Assembly (NCBI GenBank): GCA_003151155.1
Contig: PLWX01000089.1
Span: 30,951-63,461, forward strand
Source: Acidobacteriaceae bacterium
GTDB lineage: Bacteria; Acidobacteriota; Terriglobia; Terriglobales; Acidobacteriaceae
DNA length: 32,511 nucleotides
Reading direction: 5' to 3'
Below the pieces are notes generated by a model. The model saw only the letters and a program-made list of their open reading frames with translations, did not search any database and was not told the origin of the DNA. Numbering within the stretch: position 1 is the stretch's first letter; each line of letters starts with the position of its first letter. The translations under genes and the position numbers were made by a program. Positions 15,308 to 23,950 of this stretch are shown here, in pieces.

Positions 15308-16693
15308 ATGACCGCCACCATTTCTGTCGCCGGCCCCAAAATCCGCACCAAGCTCCCCGGTCCCAACGCCCAGCGCGTTCTTGAAAACGACGCCCGCATC
15401 ATCTCGCCGTCCTATACCCGCTCTTACCCGCTGGTCGCCAAGCGCGGCAGAGGCGTGGTGATTGAAGACGTCGACGGCAACGAGTTCCTCGATTTCTCCT
15501 CCGGCATCGCCGTCACCTCCACCGGCCATTGCCATCCCGAAGTCGTCGCCGCCATCCAGAAGCAGGCCGCTGAGCTGATCCACATGTCCGGCACCGACTT
15601 CTACTACGAGTCGATGATCACCCTCGGCGATCGTCTCTCGAAGATCGCTCCCATGGCCGGCCCGCACCGCGTTTACTACGGCAATTCCGGCGCCGAAGCC
15701 ATCGAGTGCGCCTTGAAACTTGCGCGTTATCACACCAAGCGCCAGCACATCATTGCCTTCTACGGCGCCTTCCACGGACGCACCATGGGCGCCCTCTCGC
15801 TCACCGCTTCGAAGCCGCAGCAGCACCGCCGCTTCTCGCCGCTGATGCCCGGCGTCACCCACATCCCGTATCCCAACGTCTATCGCCGTCCCGAAGGCAC
15901 CGATGCCGACGAGTATGCCGTCTCCGTCGCGCGTTTCCTCGAAGAGAAGGTCTTCGCCACCGACATCGCTCCCGAAGAAGTGGCCGCAATCTTTGTGGAA
16001 GCCATCCAGGGCGAAGGTGGATACCTGCCCGCTCCCGCCTCGTTCATGCGCGAAATTCGCCGCATCTGCGACAAGCACGGCATCCTCATGGTCTGCGACG
16101 AAGTCCAGTCCGGATGCGGCCGCACCGGCAAGTGGTGGGCCGTCCAGCACACCGGCGTTGAGCCCGACATGATCACCATCGCCAAGGGCATCGCCAGCGG
16201 CATGCCGCTCAGCGTCTGCCTCACCAAGGCCGAGATCATGGATTGGGTCCCCGGCTCGCACGCCTCCACCTACGGCGGAAATCCAGTAGCCATCGCCGCG
16301 GCGCTTGCGACGCTCGATGTCCTCGAACGCGAAGGCATGAAGAACGCCGAAGCCATGGGCAAGCACATCCTCAAGCGCATTTCGAAGTGGCCGGAAACCA
16401 TGCCGCTGGTCGGTGACGTTCGCGGCCATGGCCTGATGCTCGGTGTGGAATTCGTCAGCGACAAGGCGAAGAAGACGCCCGCCGGTGAACTGCGCGACAA
16501 GGTGGTTGAGTACGCCTTCGAAAAGGGCATCCTCTACCTCGGTGCCGGACCGAACACCCTGCGCATCGCCCCGCCGCTCATCGTTAGCGCCGAGCAGTGC
16601 GACATCGCCCTCGACATTCTCGAGGAAGCGATCCGCGCCGTTGCCGCCCTGCACGAAAAGGGCGCGAAAGTCGGCCAGCCCTCCGGCGCGTAA
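15308..16693 (+). CDS. Class III PLP aminotransferase (GABA/acetylornithine type)
   Basis: A 461-residue fold-type I, class III aminotransferase that moves an omega- or alpha-amino group to a 2-oxo acid with pyridoxal phosphate. Visible features are NSGAEAIECALKLAR (126-140, phosphate binding), FYGAFHGRTMGALSLT, the DEVQSG motif (264-269) with the Asp that contacts the cofactor, and IAKGIASGMPLS with Lys293 as the Schiff-base lysine. The ATG at 15308 follows GGAGA, and translating from 15242 would add an unsupported 22 residues. Length and motifs fit 4-aminobutyrate aminotransferase or close relatives in the acetylornithine family. Without pathway neighbours the substrate stays open. A strong terminator follows. 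Confidence 0.9.
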   Translation: MTATISVAGPKIRTKLPGPNAQRVLENDARIISPSYTRSYPLVAKRGRGVVIEDVDGNEFLDFSSGIAVTSTGHCHPEVVAAIQKQAAELIHMSGTDFYYESMITLGDRLSKIAPMAGPHRVYYGNSGAEAIECALKLARYHTKRQHIIAFYGAFHGRTMGALSLTASKPQQHRRFSPLMPGVTHIPYPNVYRRPEGTDADEYAVSVARFLEEKVFATDIAPEEVAAIFVEAIQGEGGYLPAPASFMREIRRICDKHGILMVCDEVQSGCGRTGKWWAVQHTGVEPDMITIAKGIASGMPLSVCLTKAEIMDWVPGSHASTYGGNPVAIAAALATLDVLEREGMKNAEAMGKHILKRISKWPETMPLVGDVRGHGLMLGVEFVSDKAKKTPAGELRDKVVEYAFEKGILYLGAGPNTLRIAPPLIVSAEQCDIALDILEEAIRAVAALHEKGAKVGQPSGA

Positions 16694-16740
16694 TTTCCCC
16701 TGGCGTGCTCTTCCCGGGGCACGCCCTCTGGACACTCCAA

Positions 16741-16772
16741 AGGCGCAGCTCTTGTAGCTGCGCCTCTTTTTT
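16741..16772 (+). terminator. Intrinsic terminator of the aminotransferase gene
   Basis: A perfect ten-base stem, AGGCGCAGCT (16741-16750) and AGCTGCGCCT (16756-16765), with a CTTGT loop, is followed by C and six T residues. A second, weaker hairpin GCGTGC/GCACGC lies just upstream at 16703-16724. Confidence 0.9.
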
Positions 16773-16821
16773 GCACTGAGACCCGGCATCGCGCGCCCCG
16801 CCCCGCACCATCCAAGTTTTT

Positions 16822-16971
16822 ATGATCCGCAAACTTCCGTCCGGCCAATTCCGGCTCTACTCGAAGAAGAAAGACGCAAAAGGCAAACGCAAAAACCTCG
16901 GCACCTTCTCCACCCGCGCCGCCGCCGAAAAACACGAACGCGCGGTGCAGTACTTCAAGCGCGCGAGCTAA
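16822..16971 (+). CDS. 49-residue basic protein, Arm-DNA-binding-like
   Basis: A small, highly basic protein that reads MIRKLPSGQFRLYSKKKD, then KGKRKNLGTFSTRAAAEKHERAV and QYFKRAS. The pattern (three short strands with G, then a helix beginning with R-A-A-A-E-K-H-E-R) resembles the AP2-like/Arm DNA-binding domain at the N-terminus of tyrosine integrases, here as a free-standing unit. I recall near-identical small proteins in Acidobacteria and some Proteobacteria, but this was not searched. The sequence is complete from ATG to TAA. No ribosome site is obvious. It lies between the aminotransferase terminator and yraN, same strand. A nucleic-acid-binding role is inferred from charge and fold. 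Confidence 0.7.
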   Translation: MIRKLPSGQFRLYSKKKDAKGKRKNLGTFSTRAAAEKHERAVQYFKRAS

Positions 16972-17023
16972 TTCTCGCGAACATACATCGCGTTCGCCCA
17001 TCACATCGTTTTCAGGTGCCCCC

Positions 17024-17467
17024 GTGTACTCTGCGTGGGTGCGGCTTCTTACTCAACTTGCGCTCCGCGCCCTCGACGCTGTTCTCCCCGCCAAGCCCGA
17101 CGCCGAGCACCTCATCACCGGGCGGCGCGGCGAGGAACTCGCTTACTTCTTTTTGCGGAAGCACAAGTACGTGATCGTGGCGCGCAACTACCGCACCCCG
17201 GCACACAAAAGCGAACTCGATATCGTGGGATGGAACGAAGGCGTACTCTGCTTTATCGAAGTGAAAACCCGTACCACCCGCGCGGTAGCGCCCGCCGAAG
17301 CCGCCGTCGACGCCGAGAAGCGCAACGACCTTCGAAGTGTGGCAAAAACCTATTTGCGACAGCAGCCCGACCGACCGTCAACCCGCTTCGACATCGTGAC
17401 TGTTTATCTCGACCAGCCCAAACCCGAGATCACCATCATCAAGCGCGCGTTCTTTCTATCGGGCTAG
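17024..17467 (+). CDS. yraN: YraN/UPF0102 family endonuclease-like protein
   Basis: A 147-residue protein of the UPF0102 family, which has a restriction-endonuclease-like fold. The signature is present: GRRGEELAYFFLRKHKYVIVARNYR, then the acidic pair in SELDIVGWNEGVLCFIEVKTR (the ELD and EVK of the nuclease core), and VDAEKRNDLRSVAKTYL. Family members are thought to act in DNA processing, though their exact job is unsettled. The first 30 residues (VRLLTQLALRALDAVLPAK) are an unusual hydrophobic and basic extension. It starts at GTG 17024 with AGGTG five bases upstream. Its stop codon directly abuts the stop codon of the convergent GDSL gene, leaving no spacer. Confidence 0.9.
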   Translation: MYSAWVRLLTQLALRALDAVLPAKPDAEHLITGRRGEELAYFFLRKHKYVIVARNYRTPAHKSELDIVGWNEGVLCFIEVKTRTTRAVAPAEAAVDAEKRNDLRSVAKTYLRQQPDRPSTRFDIVTVYLDQPKPEITIIKRAFFLSG

Positions 17468-18790
17468 CTAACGCGCTCTTCCGCGCATCACCACATCCGC
17501 ACTCTTGGCAGCTACCAGCGGAATGCGTTGCCGCACCGTCGCTGCTCCCGGTTTAATGTTCGGCCCAAACAGCGGATCGCTGGCCGCGATCGTCGCCACA
17601 TCCACATCCGCGATCGACAATCCCAGCGCGCTGTTCATCGTGTCGATGAATTTATTCGCCACTAGCGCATAGCCCGTGTTCGTCGGATGAATTCCGTCGA
17701 GGCTGAACAATCCGCCAAGATACGCCGTCGTAGCGGTGTAATTGTTGATGGTGATTCCCGGCTGCAGCGAAGCGAACAATCCGTTGATATCGACCACGAT
17801 CCCGTTCACCGCCCTGGCCTGCGTCGCGATGACACTGTTGTAAGCCGCTACTTGCGTCTGTACCTGCACCACCTCGGCCGCCGTCAACACGCCCGCATCG
17901 TCGAGCGGTGTGGTCGGCTGGCTGGCCGCAAGCTTCTGCAAATCAGTTTGCACCTCACCCAATCCGGTTGCATTCACGAAATCGCCATTGGTGATGCCAA
18001 GAATCGCGCTCAATTGCGCAGTCGAAAGCCCGCTCTGCGTCGCCGCCTCCGCCAGCACCGTCGCCGCCGGCGTCAGGTAGGCAACCTGAGTTACATCCGG
18101 AATATTGCCCACGATCAGCATCGCGTTCGTCTGCGAGTGCGCCCCCTGCATCAACGCCGTGAAGTCCGCCGTGAAGCTCGCCAGGTCGGTCATCGAACTC
18201 GGCATGCCCGACTCAATCGCCGGCAGCGCATCGTTGTTGCCGATCCAGATAAACAGCGCCGTAGGCTTCAGCGCGACCGCTTCCTGCGCCTGAGTGTTGG
18301 TGTTGCCCAGTGGGAAGGCCAGCACCAGGTCGGTGATGATGTCTTCCGAGCTCGTCCCCAGCGTCGGCCCGTAATTCAGCAGATCGTGCACCGTATGTCC
18401 CGGCACCGCCAGGTCCGTCGGTTGCTCCGTCGGATTATCCCGCCCCGACGTCGTCCCCGACGCCTGCTGCACCACCGGCGGAGGCCCCACGCTCACCAGT
18501 TTGAGCACTGCCGGCGCACCCGGAGGCGCGATCAGCGGCAGCGTGATCTTGAAGTTCGCCTGCTTTGCCACCAGCGGCGCCCATCCGTTCGGCTGTTGCG
18601 TGTCGAGCAGCGATCCGTTCTGAAACCCGGCAGTCAGCGAGTCACCGACAAAGACCGTCGTCGAAAAATTCGCGATGCCCCCGACGAAATGTTTGGAGTA
18701 GCTGCCGCACGCCAGCGTCAATCCGATCAATACCACGATCGCAGCGCTTGCCAGCAATACCGAATAACGGCGGATGAATGATGACAGCAT
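17468..18790 (-). CDS. Exported SGNH/GDSL hydrolase
   Basis: A 440-residue exported esterase/lipase-like protein. The N-terminal membrane segment (VLLASAAIVVLIGLTLACGS) has a Cys28 that may be lipidated, although Thr rather than Leu at position -3 makes the lipobox imperfect. Block I is VFVGDSLTAGF with nucleophile Ser51, block III is IWIGNNDAL, and block V is LDGIHPTNTGYALVANKFID with the catalytic Asp and His. A long alanine-, threonine- and glutamine-rich helical section separates blocks III and V (about 200-340). The family cleaves ester bonds in lipids or polysaccharides. The substrate is unknown. The start is supported by AGAGGAGAACC just before the ATG. Confidence 0.9.
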   Translation of the reverse strand: MLSSFIRRYSVLLASAAIVVLIGLTLACGSYSKHFVGGIANFSTTVFVGDSLTAGFQNGSLLDTQQPNGWAPLVAKQANFKITLPLIAPPGAPAVLKLVSVGPPPVVQQASGTTSGRDNPTEQPTDLAVPGHTVHDLLNYGPTLGTSSEDIITDLVLAFPLGNTNTQAQEAVALKPTALFIWIGNNDALPAIESGMPSSMTDLASFTADFTALMQGAHSQTNAMLIVGNIPDVTQVAYLTPAATVLAEAATQSGLSTAQLSAILGITNGDFVNATGLGEVQTDLQKLAASQPTTPLDDAGVLTAAEVVQVQTQVAAYNSVIATQARAVNGIVVDINGLFASLQPGITINNYTATTAYLGGLFSLDGIHPTNTGYALVANKFIDTMNSALGLSIADVDVATIAASDPLFGPNIKPGAATVRQRIPLVAAKSADVVMRGRAR

Positions 18791-18981
18791 GGTTCTCCTC
18801 TTTGTGCCGCAACAGGTCCAGGAAGACGTTATCCGAAAGTAGCTGAGATAGAATGCGTGTGCAACTGGTTCACGCCACCAAGCAAGCGCTTGATCCCAGC
18901 CCAGATTACGCGACCAAGATCACGCTCAGCCAATATGTTTTTCCCAAGGTTCCAAACTGAAAGTGAAGTTGCGACGCCGGA

Positions 18982-21933
18982 TCACGCCAGCAGGCCTTCG
19001 ACGACGTCGTAACTAGCGTTCAGCGCCGCATCCAGCCCCGCCGGATCTTTGCCGCCAGCTTCCGCCATGTCCGGACGCCCGCCGCCGGAGCCGCCTACAT
19101 GCTTGGCGACCTGCGCGATGATCTTGCCCGCCTGCACGCGCCCGGTGAGATCCTTCGTCACTCCCACGATCAGCGCGACCTTGCCATCCTGCACGGATCC
19201 TAAGACCACCACGCCCGATCCCAACTTCGTGCGCAGGTTGTCGACGAGGGTGCGCATCTGGTTGCGATCGACGTTGTCGGCCCGCGTCGCCAGGACCTTC
19301 ACGCCCTTTACCTCGCGGGCGTTGTCGCTGGCGGAAGAGACGGAAGAGGCAGCCGACTTCATCCGCGACTGCTCCAGTTCCTTGCGCAGCTTCTTGATCT
19401 CTTCTTCGCGCCGATCGAGTTCGAACTTCAGCGCGGCTGCCGGCGACAGATCCTCGCCCGATCGGATCAGCGTTGAAACCACGCCTTCCAGTTCGTGGTC
19501 CTTGCGGAAGTGTCGGACCGAGTTTTCGCCAGTCACTGCCTCAATGCGCCGCACCCCGCTGGAAACGCTGCCTTCGTGCAGCACCTTGATCAGGCCGATC
19601 TCGCCAGTGGCCGCGGTGTGGGTACCTCCGCAGAGTTCGGTCGAGAAATCGCCAATCTTGATGACGCGAACCCGGTCGCCATACTTCTCGCCGAAGAGCG
19701 CCATCGCTTTGTATTCGTTCACCGCGACGTCGATCGGTACGTTTTCGATGACTTCGACGCGATCGTTCTTCAACACCTCTTTGTTGACGATGTCTTCGAT
19801 GTCCTGCATCTCTTCATCGGCGATGCCGGTGAAGTGCGAGAAATCAAAACGCAGCTTCGACGGATCAACCAATGATCCCGCCTGCTTCACATGCTTACCC
19901 AGCACCTCGCGCAGCGCTGCGTGCAGCAGGTGCGTGCCGGTATGGTTGCGCATGGTGGCAAAGCGTGTTTCAACGTTGACTCGGGCATCGACGAACATAC
20001 CCACACGTAGAGATTCAATGGCTCGGACCTTGTGCACTCTAACGCCTTGTACTGGCATCGTGCAGCCCAGAACGTCCGCGAGTTTCTGTGCGCCCTTTGA
20101 GTCCAGAAGCCATCCGACGTCGCCTACTTGTCCCCCAGAGTCAGCATAGAAAGGCGTGTAGTCGAGTATTACCTCTCCTTCCTCACCTGCGGCGAGTTCA
20201 GGCACCGACTGACCACCTCTGGTGAGGGCGATGATTTCAGAATCGCGATAACGATCGGTGGGAATGGGTCCACTCGAATCGGCATACCAGTTAATGGCCG
20301 ACCCCTTATCCCAAAGCCACTGCTCACGGTCGTAACCTCCAAATTCTGTTACGGGTAGGCTCTGGTAAATGGGATTTGCCGAGGCTTTCGAGCCGCCTTT
20401 CCACGAAGCGCGAGCACGCGTCTGCTCTTCTGCACGCGCAGCTTCGAACCCCGCGAGATCGAATTCGACTCCCTCATCTCTAGCAACGTCCATCATGAAA
20501 TCGAGTGGCAGACCATAGGTTTCATAGAGGCGAAAGGCACGTTTCCCGGTGAGGACAGGCGGCATTCTTAGAAGCTGTTCCCAACGCGCCATTAACGGTT
20601 CGGCAACCGGGGGAGCAAACGCTTCTCTGATCGCCTTTGCGACCCCTTTTTCGCCTTCGCGTTCGAAAGCTTGATCGACGATAGAGGACACTTCAGAGAG
20701 CCCCTGTGCAAAATCAAATGAATCAGAGAAGACGTCCAATCGTGCAAAATCCAGATCGCGCTTAAGTCTTTCCAATCCTGCAGTCAAAACGCGATCAAAT
20801 TGTCGTTCTTCAGCGACGATCGTCTTTGTGACCCGGTCAACAGATTCGGCAAGCTCGGGATACGCGTCCTGCATCACCGCTCTGACTGCTGGAACCATAA
20901 GGGAGAGAATGTGCTTCTCTCCCCATTGTCTGCCGTGCCTGATTCCTCGCCTCATTATCTTTCGCAATACGTAGCCGCGACCCTCATTCGACGGCACCAC
21001 ACCATCGTTGATCAGAAAGGTTGCGGCGCGTGCATGGTCGGATATGACCCTGAGAGACCCTTGGAAGTGCGGATCTGAGGCAGCGATCTCGACGTCAGGC
21101 CACTTACTAATTACCCGCTTCGCGTGTTCAATCAGCGGCGTAAACAGATCCGTGTCGTAGTTGGACACGACACCTTGCAACACCGCCGCCACGCGTTCCA
21201 GTCCCGCGCCGGTATCGATCGACGGTTTCGGCAGTAGATTCAGCTTCCCGCTGCTGTCGCGGTCGAACTGCATAAATACCAGGTTCCAGATCTCGACATA
21301 GCGTCCGCATTCGCAGGGGAATTTGCACTCGCCCGCCGCGCATTCCGGCTTCAACTTGTCTGACGAAGCCACGCCCATGTCGTAATGGATCTCCGAGCAC
21401 GGCCCACACGGCCCGGTGTCGCCCATCGCCCAGAAGTTGTCCTTCATCCCCATGTCGAACACGCGCTCTTTGGGCACACCCACGTCGAGCCAGTGCTGGT
21501 AGGCCTCATCGTCGCGCGGCACGCCGTTCTCGCCCTTGAAGATGGTGGCGTAGAGCTTGCTCTTATCCATCCCGTACCACTCGGGCGAGGTCACCAGTTC
21601 CCACGCGTAAGCGATGGCGTCCTTCTTGAAGTAATCGCCAAAGCTGAAATTGCCGAGCATCTCGAAGAACGTATGGTGACGGTTAGTGAACCCGACATTC
21701 TCCAGGTCGTTATGCTTGCCGCCCGCGCGCACGCACTTCTGCGAAGTCGTCGCCCGCGAGTAGTCTCGCTTCTCCAGTCCAAGAAACACGTCCTTGAACT
21801 GGTTCATCCCCGCGTTGGTAAACAGCAAGGTAGGGTCATTCGCGGGCACGAGCGAAGAGGAGTGGACCTCTTTGTGTCCCTTGGAAATAAAGAAGTCAAG
21901 AAAGCGGCGGCGTACCTGGGAGCCTGTCATCAT
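18982..21933 (-). CDS. alaS: Alanyl-tRNA synthetase with an internal insertion
   Basis: A 983-residue class II synthetase that charges tRNA-Ala. Visible parts are [13 protein letters not shown]-type N-terminus ([15 protein letters not shown]), motif 1 region [31 protein letters not shown], motif 3 [15 protein letters not shown], editing-domain zinc residues in HTGTHLLH and CGGTH, and the C-terminal oligomerisation domain ([15 protein letters not shown]). Bacterial AlaRS is usually about 875 residues. The extra length includes about 60 residues after ERLKRDLDF ([10 protein letters not shown] to [10 protein letters not shown]). Bases about 20000-21130 (residues about 268-644) have visibly lower G+C and less biased codons than both ends of the gene. 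The open frame extends 105 codons upstream to 22248 but that part runs over another gene, so I start at the ATG pair at 21933/21930. Confidence 0.95.
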   Translation of the reverse strand: MMTGSQVRRRFLDFFISKGHKEVHSSSLVPANDPTLLFTNAGMNQFKDVFLGLEKRDYSRATTSQKCVRAGGKHNDLENVGFTNRHHTFFEMLGNFSFGDYFKKDAIAYAWELVTSPEWYGMDKSKLYATIFKGENGVPRDDEAYQHWLDVGVPKERVFDMGMKDNFWAMGDTGPCGPCSEIHYDMGVASSDKLKPECAAGECKFPCECGRYVEIWNLVFMQFDRDSSGKLNLLPKPSIDTGAGLERVAAVLQGVVSNYDTDLFTPLIEHAKRVISKWPDVEIAASDPHFQGSLRVISDHARAATFLINDGVVPSNEGRGYVLRKIMRRGIRHGRQWGEKHILSLMVPAVRAVMQDAYPELAESVDRVTKTIVAEERQFDRVLTAGLERLKRDLDFARLDVFSDSFDFAQGLSEVSSIVDQAFEREGEKGVAKAIREAFAPPVAEPLMARWEQLLRMPPVLTGKRAFRLYETYGLPLDFMMDVARDEGVEFDLAGFEAARAEEQTRARASWKGGSKASANPIYQSLPVTEFGGYDREQWLWDKGSAINWYADSSGPIPTDRYRDSEIIALTRGGQSVPELAAGEEGEVILDYTPFYADSGGQVGDVGWLLDSKGAQKLADVLGCTMPVQGVRVHKVRAIESLRVGMFVDARVNVETRFATMRNHTGTHLLHAALREVLGKHVKQAGSLVDPSKLRFDFSHFTGIADEEMQDIEDIVNKEVLKNDRVEVIENVPIDVAVNEYKAMALFGEKYGDRVRVIKIGDFSTELCGGTHTAATGEIGLIKVLHEGSVSSGVRRIEAVTGENSVRHFRKDHELEGVVSTLIRSGEDLSPAAALKFELDRREEEIKKLRKELEQSRMKSAASSVSSASDNAREVKGVKVLATRADNVDRNQMRTLVDNLRTKLGSGVVVLGSVQDGKVALIVGVTKDLTGRVQAGKIIAQVAKHVGGSGGGRPDMAEAGGKDPAGLDAALNASYDVVEGLLA

Positions 21934-22033
21934 GGGCGTAATCTCTGATTTTATCAGGCGGGAACACCTGCCACAGAGCCACGGAGACACTGAGGAGGTG
22001 GGGCGGGTTAGGACATGGCTATACTGAAACGCC

Positions 22034-22483
22034 ATGAAGCTAACAAATTTCGAGATAACCTCGCTCATTGTGCTCGAAAGCGACGGCCTGATTTGGGATG
22101 TCCACAACGTGTTCCACTTCGAGGAACTCGTCCTGCGCTGCGAAGACAATTCTGCCTTGATGCGCTGGAGTGCTCCCTTCTCCGGAATTCCCTTTGGCGA
22201 CGAGACGAGAGATGCTGCAGGAATGGAGCTGCTTTTCGGGGATCTCAAATTTCTACAGATCGGACCTCGCGATGCGGAGCTACCACTTAAGGAAGACAGG
22301 TGCGTGGCTAGCGTGATAAAGGTTGAATCGAAATCTGTGGAACCGAACCCTTGGTTTCGTACGAGAAAGATTTGGGGAGACTCGGACGAGTTCAGGGTCT
22401 TTTTCGATTTTCAGAGTGCGCGGACAATAGAGATCGAATCGGCGACAGTGGAGCTGTGTCCCTTGAAAAAGAACAAAAATTAG
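22034..22483 (+). CDS. Unrecognised 149-residue protein, low G+C
   Basis: I do not recognise this protein. It is soluble, acidic in the first half and basic at the end (KKNKN), with beta-rich phrases such as [35 protein letters not shown] and [24 protein letters not shown]. Local composition (28/60 and 29/60 G+C in two counted lines) is below that of most neighbours, hinting at transfer. It lies divergent from alaS, with no clear ribosome site at the ATG. An imperfect hairpin, GAACG/CGTTC with an inner CGGA/TCCG (22493-22514), follows the stop. The codon pattern supports a real gene more than a shadow, but it could be decaying. Confidence 0.5.
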   Translation: MKLTNFEITSLIVLESDGLIWDVHNVFHFEELVLRCEDNSALMRWSAPFSGIPFGDETRDAAGMELLFGDLKFLQIGPRDAELPLKEDRCVASVIKVESKSVEPNPWFRTRKIWGDSDEFRVFFDFQSARTIEIESATVELCPLKKNKN

Positions 22484-22541
22484 CTCCGATTCGAACGCGG
22501 AAGTCCGCGCGTTCACCGGTCGCCATGACAGGGCTTTTTAG

Positions 22542-23294
22542 CTAACGGGCTGCTTTTGCGGCCACACGCTTTTTCTTCGCCGCCTTCTTCTTAACAACCT
22601 TCTTCACTGCTGGCGCGGCCGCCTTCGGCTTGTCCTTGATCTGCTCGATCGCCCGCCACATGTACCAAGCTGCCACGCTGCGATACGGCTTATACACCTC
22701 GCCGAGTGCCATCAGTTCTTTCGGCTTCGGCATCTCGGCAAGCCCTTGCAGCTTCATGTAGCCCTTGCGCACACCCAGGTCGTCCACCGGCCACACATCC
22801 GGACGATACAAGTTGAACAGCAGAATCATCTCCACCGTCCAACGGCCGATCCCGCGTACCTGCGTCAGATGAGAGATGATGTCGTCATCGCTCATCTTGC
22901 GAATGGCCTTCACATCCGGCACCGTCCCGTCGATCGTCTTCGCAGCCAGGTCTTTCACCGCCTTCGTCTTGTTCCCCGACAGCCCCGCCGAGCGCAATAA
23001 TTCATCTGGCGTGGACAGCAGCTGTTCGGGCGTAGGGAAGGGAAGCGCTTTCCCATGCCGCGTGTCGTGCGTCGGCGTATCGGGCGGGAAATAGAGTGCC
23101 TTCACGCGGTTGAGGATCGTCGCCGCCGCTTTGCCCGAGAGCTGCTGATAGACGATCGACTCCATCAGCGCCTCGAAAACGTTCTGCAAGTAATTCGGCT
23201 TAATCCCGCAAGGCGGACACTGCGTGATCAGCTTGCCCAATTTCTTATCGGCCTTCGAAAGGTGCGCGATCGCAGTTGCGTGACGGTCTTTCAT
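22542..23294 (-). CDS. alkA: DNA-3-methyladenine glycosylase (AlkA-like) with basic tail
   Basis: A 250-residue base-excision glycosylase of the HhH-GPD superfamily that removes alkylated purines from DNA. The helix-hairpin-helix is LTQVRGIGRWTVEMILLF (143-160) and the catalytic Asp is Asp172 in WPVDDLGVRKGY. The N-terminal helix FEALMESIVYQQLSGKAAATI is typical. After residue 220 comes a lysine/alanine-rich tail (KKVVKKKAAKKKRVAAKAAR), reminiscent of histone H1 and probably helping non-specific DNA binding. The ATG at 23294 overlaps the recX stop by four bases, so the two form a DNA-repair pair. There is no N-terminal TATA-like domain, so it is closer to the short AlkA form. Confidence 0.9.
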   Translation of the reverse strand: MKDRHATAIAHLSKADKKLGKLITQCPPCGIKPNYLQNVFEALMESIVYQQLSGKAAATILNRVKALYFPPDTPTHDTRHGKALPFPTPEQLLSTPDELLRSAGLSGNKTKAVKDLAAKTIDGTVPDVKAIRKMSDDDIISHLTQVRGIGRWTVEMILLFNLYRPDVWPVDDLGVRKGYMKLQGLAEMPKPKELMALGEVYKPYRSVAAWYMWRAIEQIKDKPKAAAPAVKKVVKKKAAKKKRVAAKAAR

Positions 23295-23857
23295 TCGTTC
23301 TCCGTTTCCGGCTTTTCTGGCGTCTCCGCCACTTCCGCCTCCAGCGCCGACAAAACTTCCGGTTCCACCTTCCACTGGTTCAGTACGCGAAAAGCGCTTC
23401 GGCTGCTGAATCCTGCGCGCAGTAACATTCGCACAATTCGTGCAAAATCCTTTGGACTCTCCGGATGCCGCACCCGTTTGCGTTCTAGGAATTTTTTCGC
23501 CAGTTCGACTTCATCCGTGTCTCCGTACGTCTGCCCGATGGCCTTATTGATCACATCGCCGTGCACGCCGCGCTGTTTCAGGTCGTTGATCACCCGGATT
23601 TTGCCGAACTTCTCGTTCTCTTTGCGATAGCGTGAGTACGACTCCGCATACCCCGCATCGTTCAGATACCGTGCCTGCTTCAGCCGCTCAACCACGGCCT
23701 CGATCATCTTGTCGCTGTCTTCCTGGTGCCCCACCCGCGGACGCATCAACCGCTTCAACTCCGCCACCGACCGCATCCGCCGGCCGAGCGCGCCGATCGC
23801 GTAGTCGTACAGAGTTTCTTCGGTGTAATCCTTCTTGGCAGCACGCTTGAACGGCAC
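23291..23857 (-). CDS. recX: RecX-family regulator of RecA
   Basis: A protein of about 188 residues of the RecX family, which binds RecA filaments and limits their extension. Three helical repeats are visible: LYDYAIGALGRRMRSVAELKRLMRPR, VVERLKQARYLNDAGYAESYSRYRKE and INDLKQRGVHGDVINKAIG, followed by AKKFLERKR and FARIVRMLLRAGFSSRSAFRVL. I chose GTG 23857 because homology begins right after it. A TACACT hexamer lies exactly six bases before that GTG, which would give a leaderless message. The open frame continues upstream to a TTG at 23899, but those 14 residues would overlap that promoter. It is the first gene of a recX-alkA unit joined by ATGA. Confidence 0.85.
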   Translation of the reverse strand: MPFKRAAKKDYTEETLYDYAIGALGRRMRSVAELKRLMRPRVGHQEDSDKMIEAVVERLKQARYLNDAGYAESYSRYRKENEKFGKIRVINDLKQRGVHGDVINKAIGQTYGDTDEVELAKKFLERKRVRHPESPKDFARIVRMLLRAGFSSRSAFRVLNQWKVEPEVLSALEAEVAETPEKPETENE

Positions 23858-23900
23858 GCGGGTAGTGTAGCTGAAGGCGTACAAAAAGCGAAACACCAAC

Positions 23901-23930
23901 GCAAAACGAAAGGCGCACCGCAGTGCGCCC
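23901..23930 (-). terminator. Terminator of the pilT gene
   Basis: GGCGCAC and GTGCGCC form a seven-base stem with a four-base loop (23912-23929). On the minus strand it is followed by TTTCGTTTTG. It lies 21 bases beyond the pilT stop. Confidence 0.7.
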
Positions 23931-23950
23931 CGTCAAGAACGATCTTAGAT

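Noticed and set aside
14829-15311. 160-codon plus-strand open frame between cysS and the aminotransferase gene
   Set aside because: Pro/Arg/Ser-rich without protein-like pattern, and it overlaps both promoters.
15092-16789. Long minus-strand open frame of 565 codons opposite the aminotransferase gene
   Set aside because: It is rich in Gly, Asp and Arg in the way expected of an antisense shadow of a high-G+C gene, has no domain, and the plus-strand aminotransferase is unmistakable.
18853-18960. 35-codon open frame between the GDSL gene and alaS
   Set aside because: No clear ribosome site and no recognised homology. It may be a remnant, but evidence is too thin to call.
20690-20740. Reading [10 protein letters not shown] in AlaRS as an inserted palindromic DNA repeat, since similar peptides arise from a repeat common in environmental genomes
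   Set aside because: The DNA at this place is not palindromic, so only the peptide resembles it. No repeat can be shown.
21971-21998. Purine-rich CACAGAGCCACGGAGACAC motif upstream of alaS as a dispersed repeat
   Set aside because: It resembles a motif seen in several phyla, but only one copy is present here, so repetition cannot be supported from this window.
21934-22248. N-terminal extension of 105 residues on alaS
   Set aside because: No AlaRS homology, serine/arginine-rich, crosses the divergent 149-residue gene and lacks a ribosome site. AlaRS homology starts at [11 protein letters not shown].
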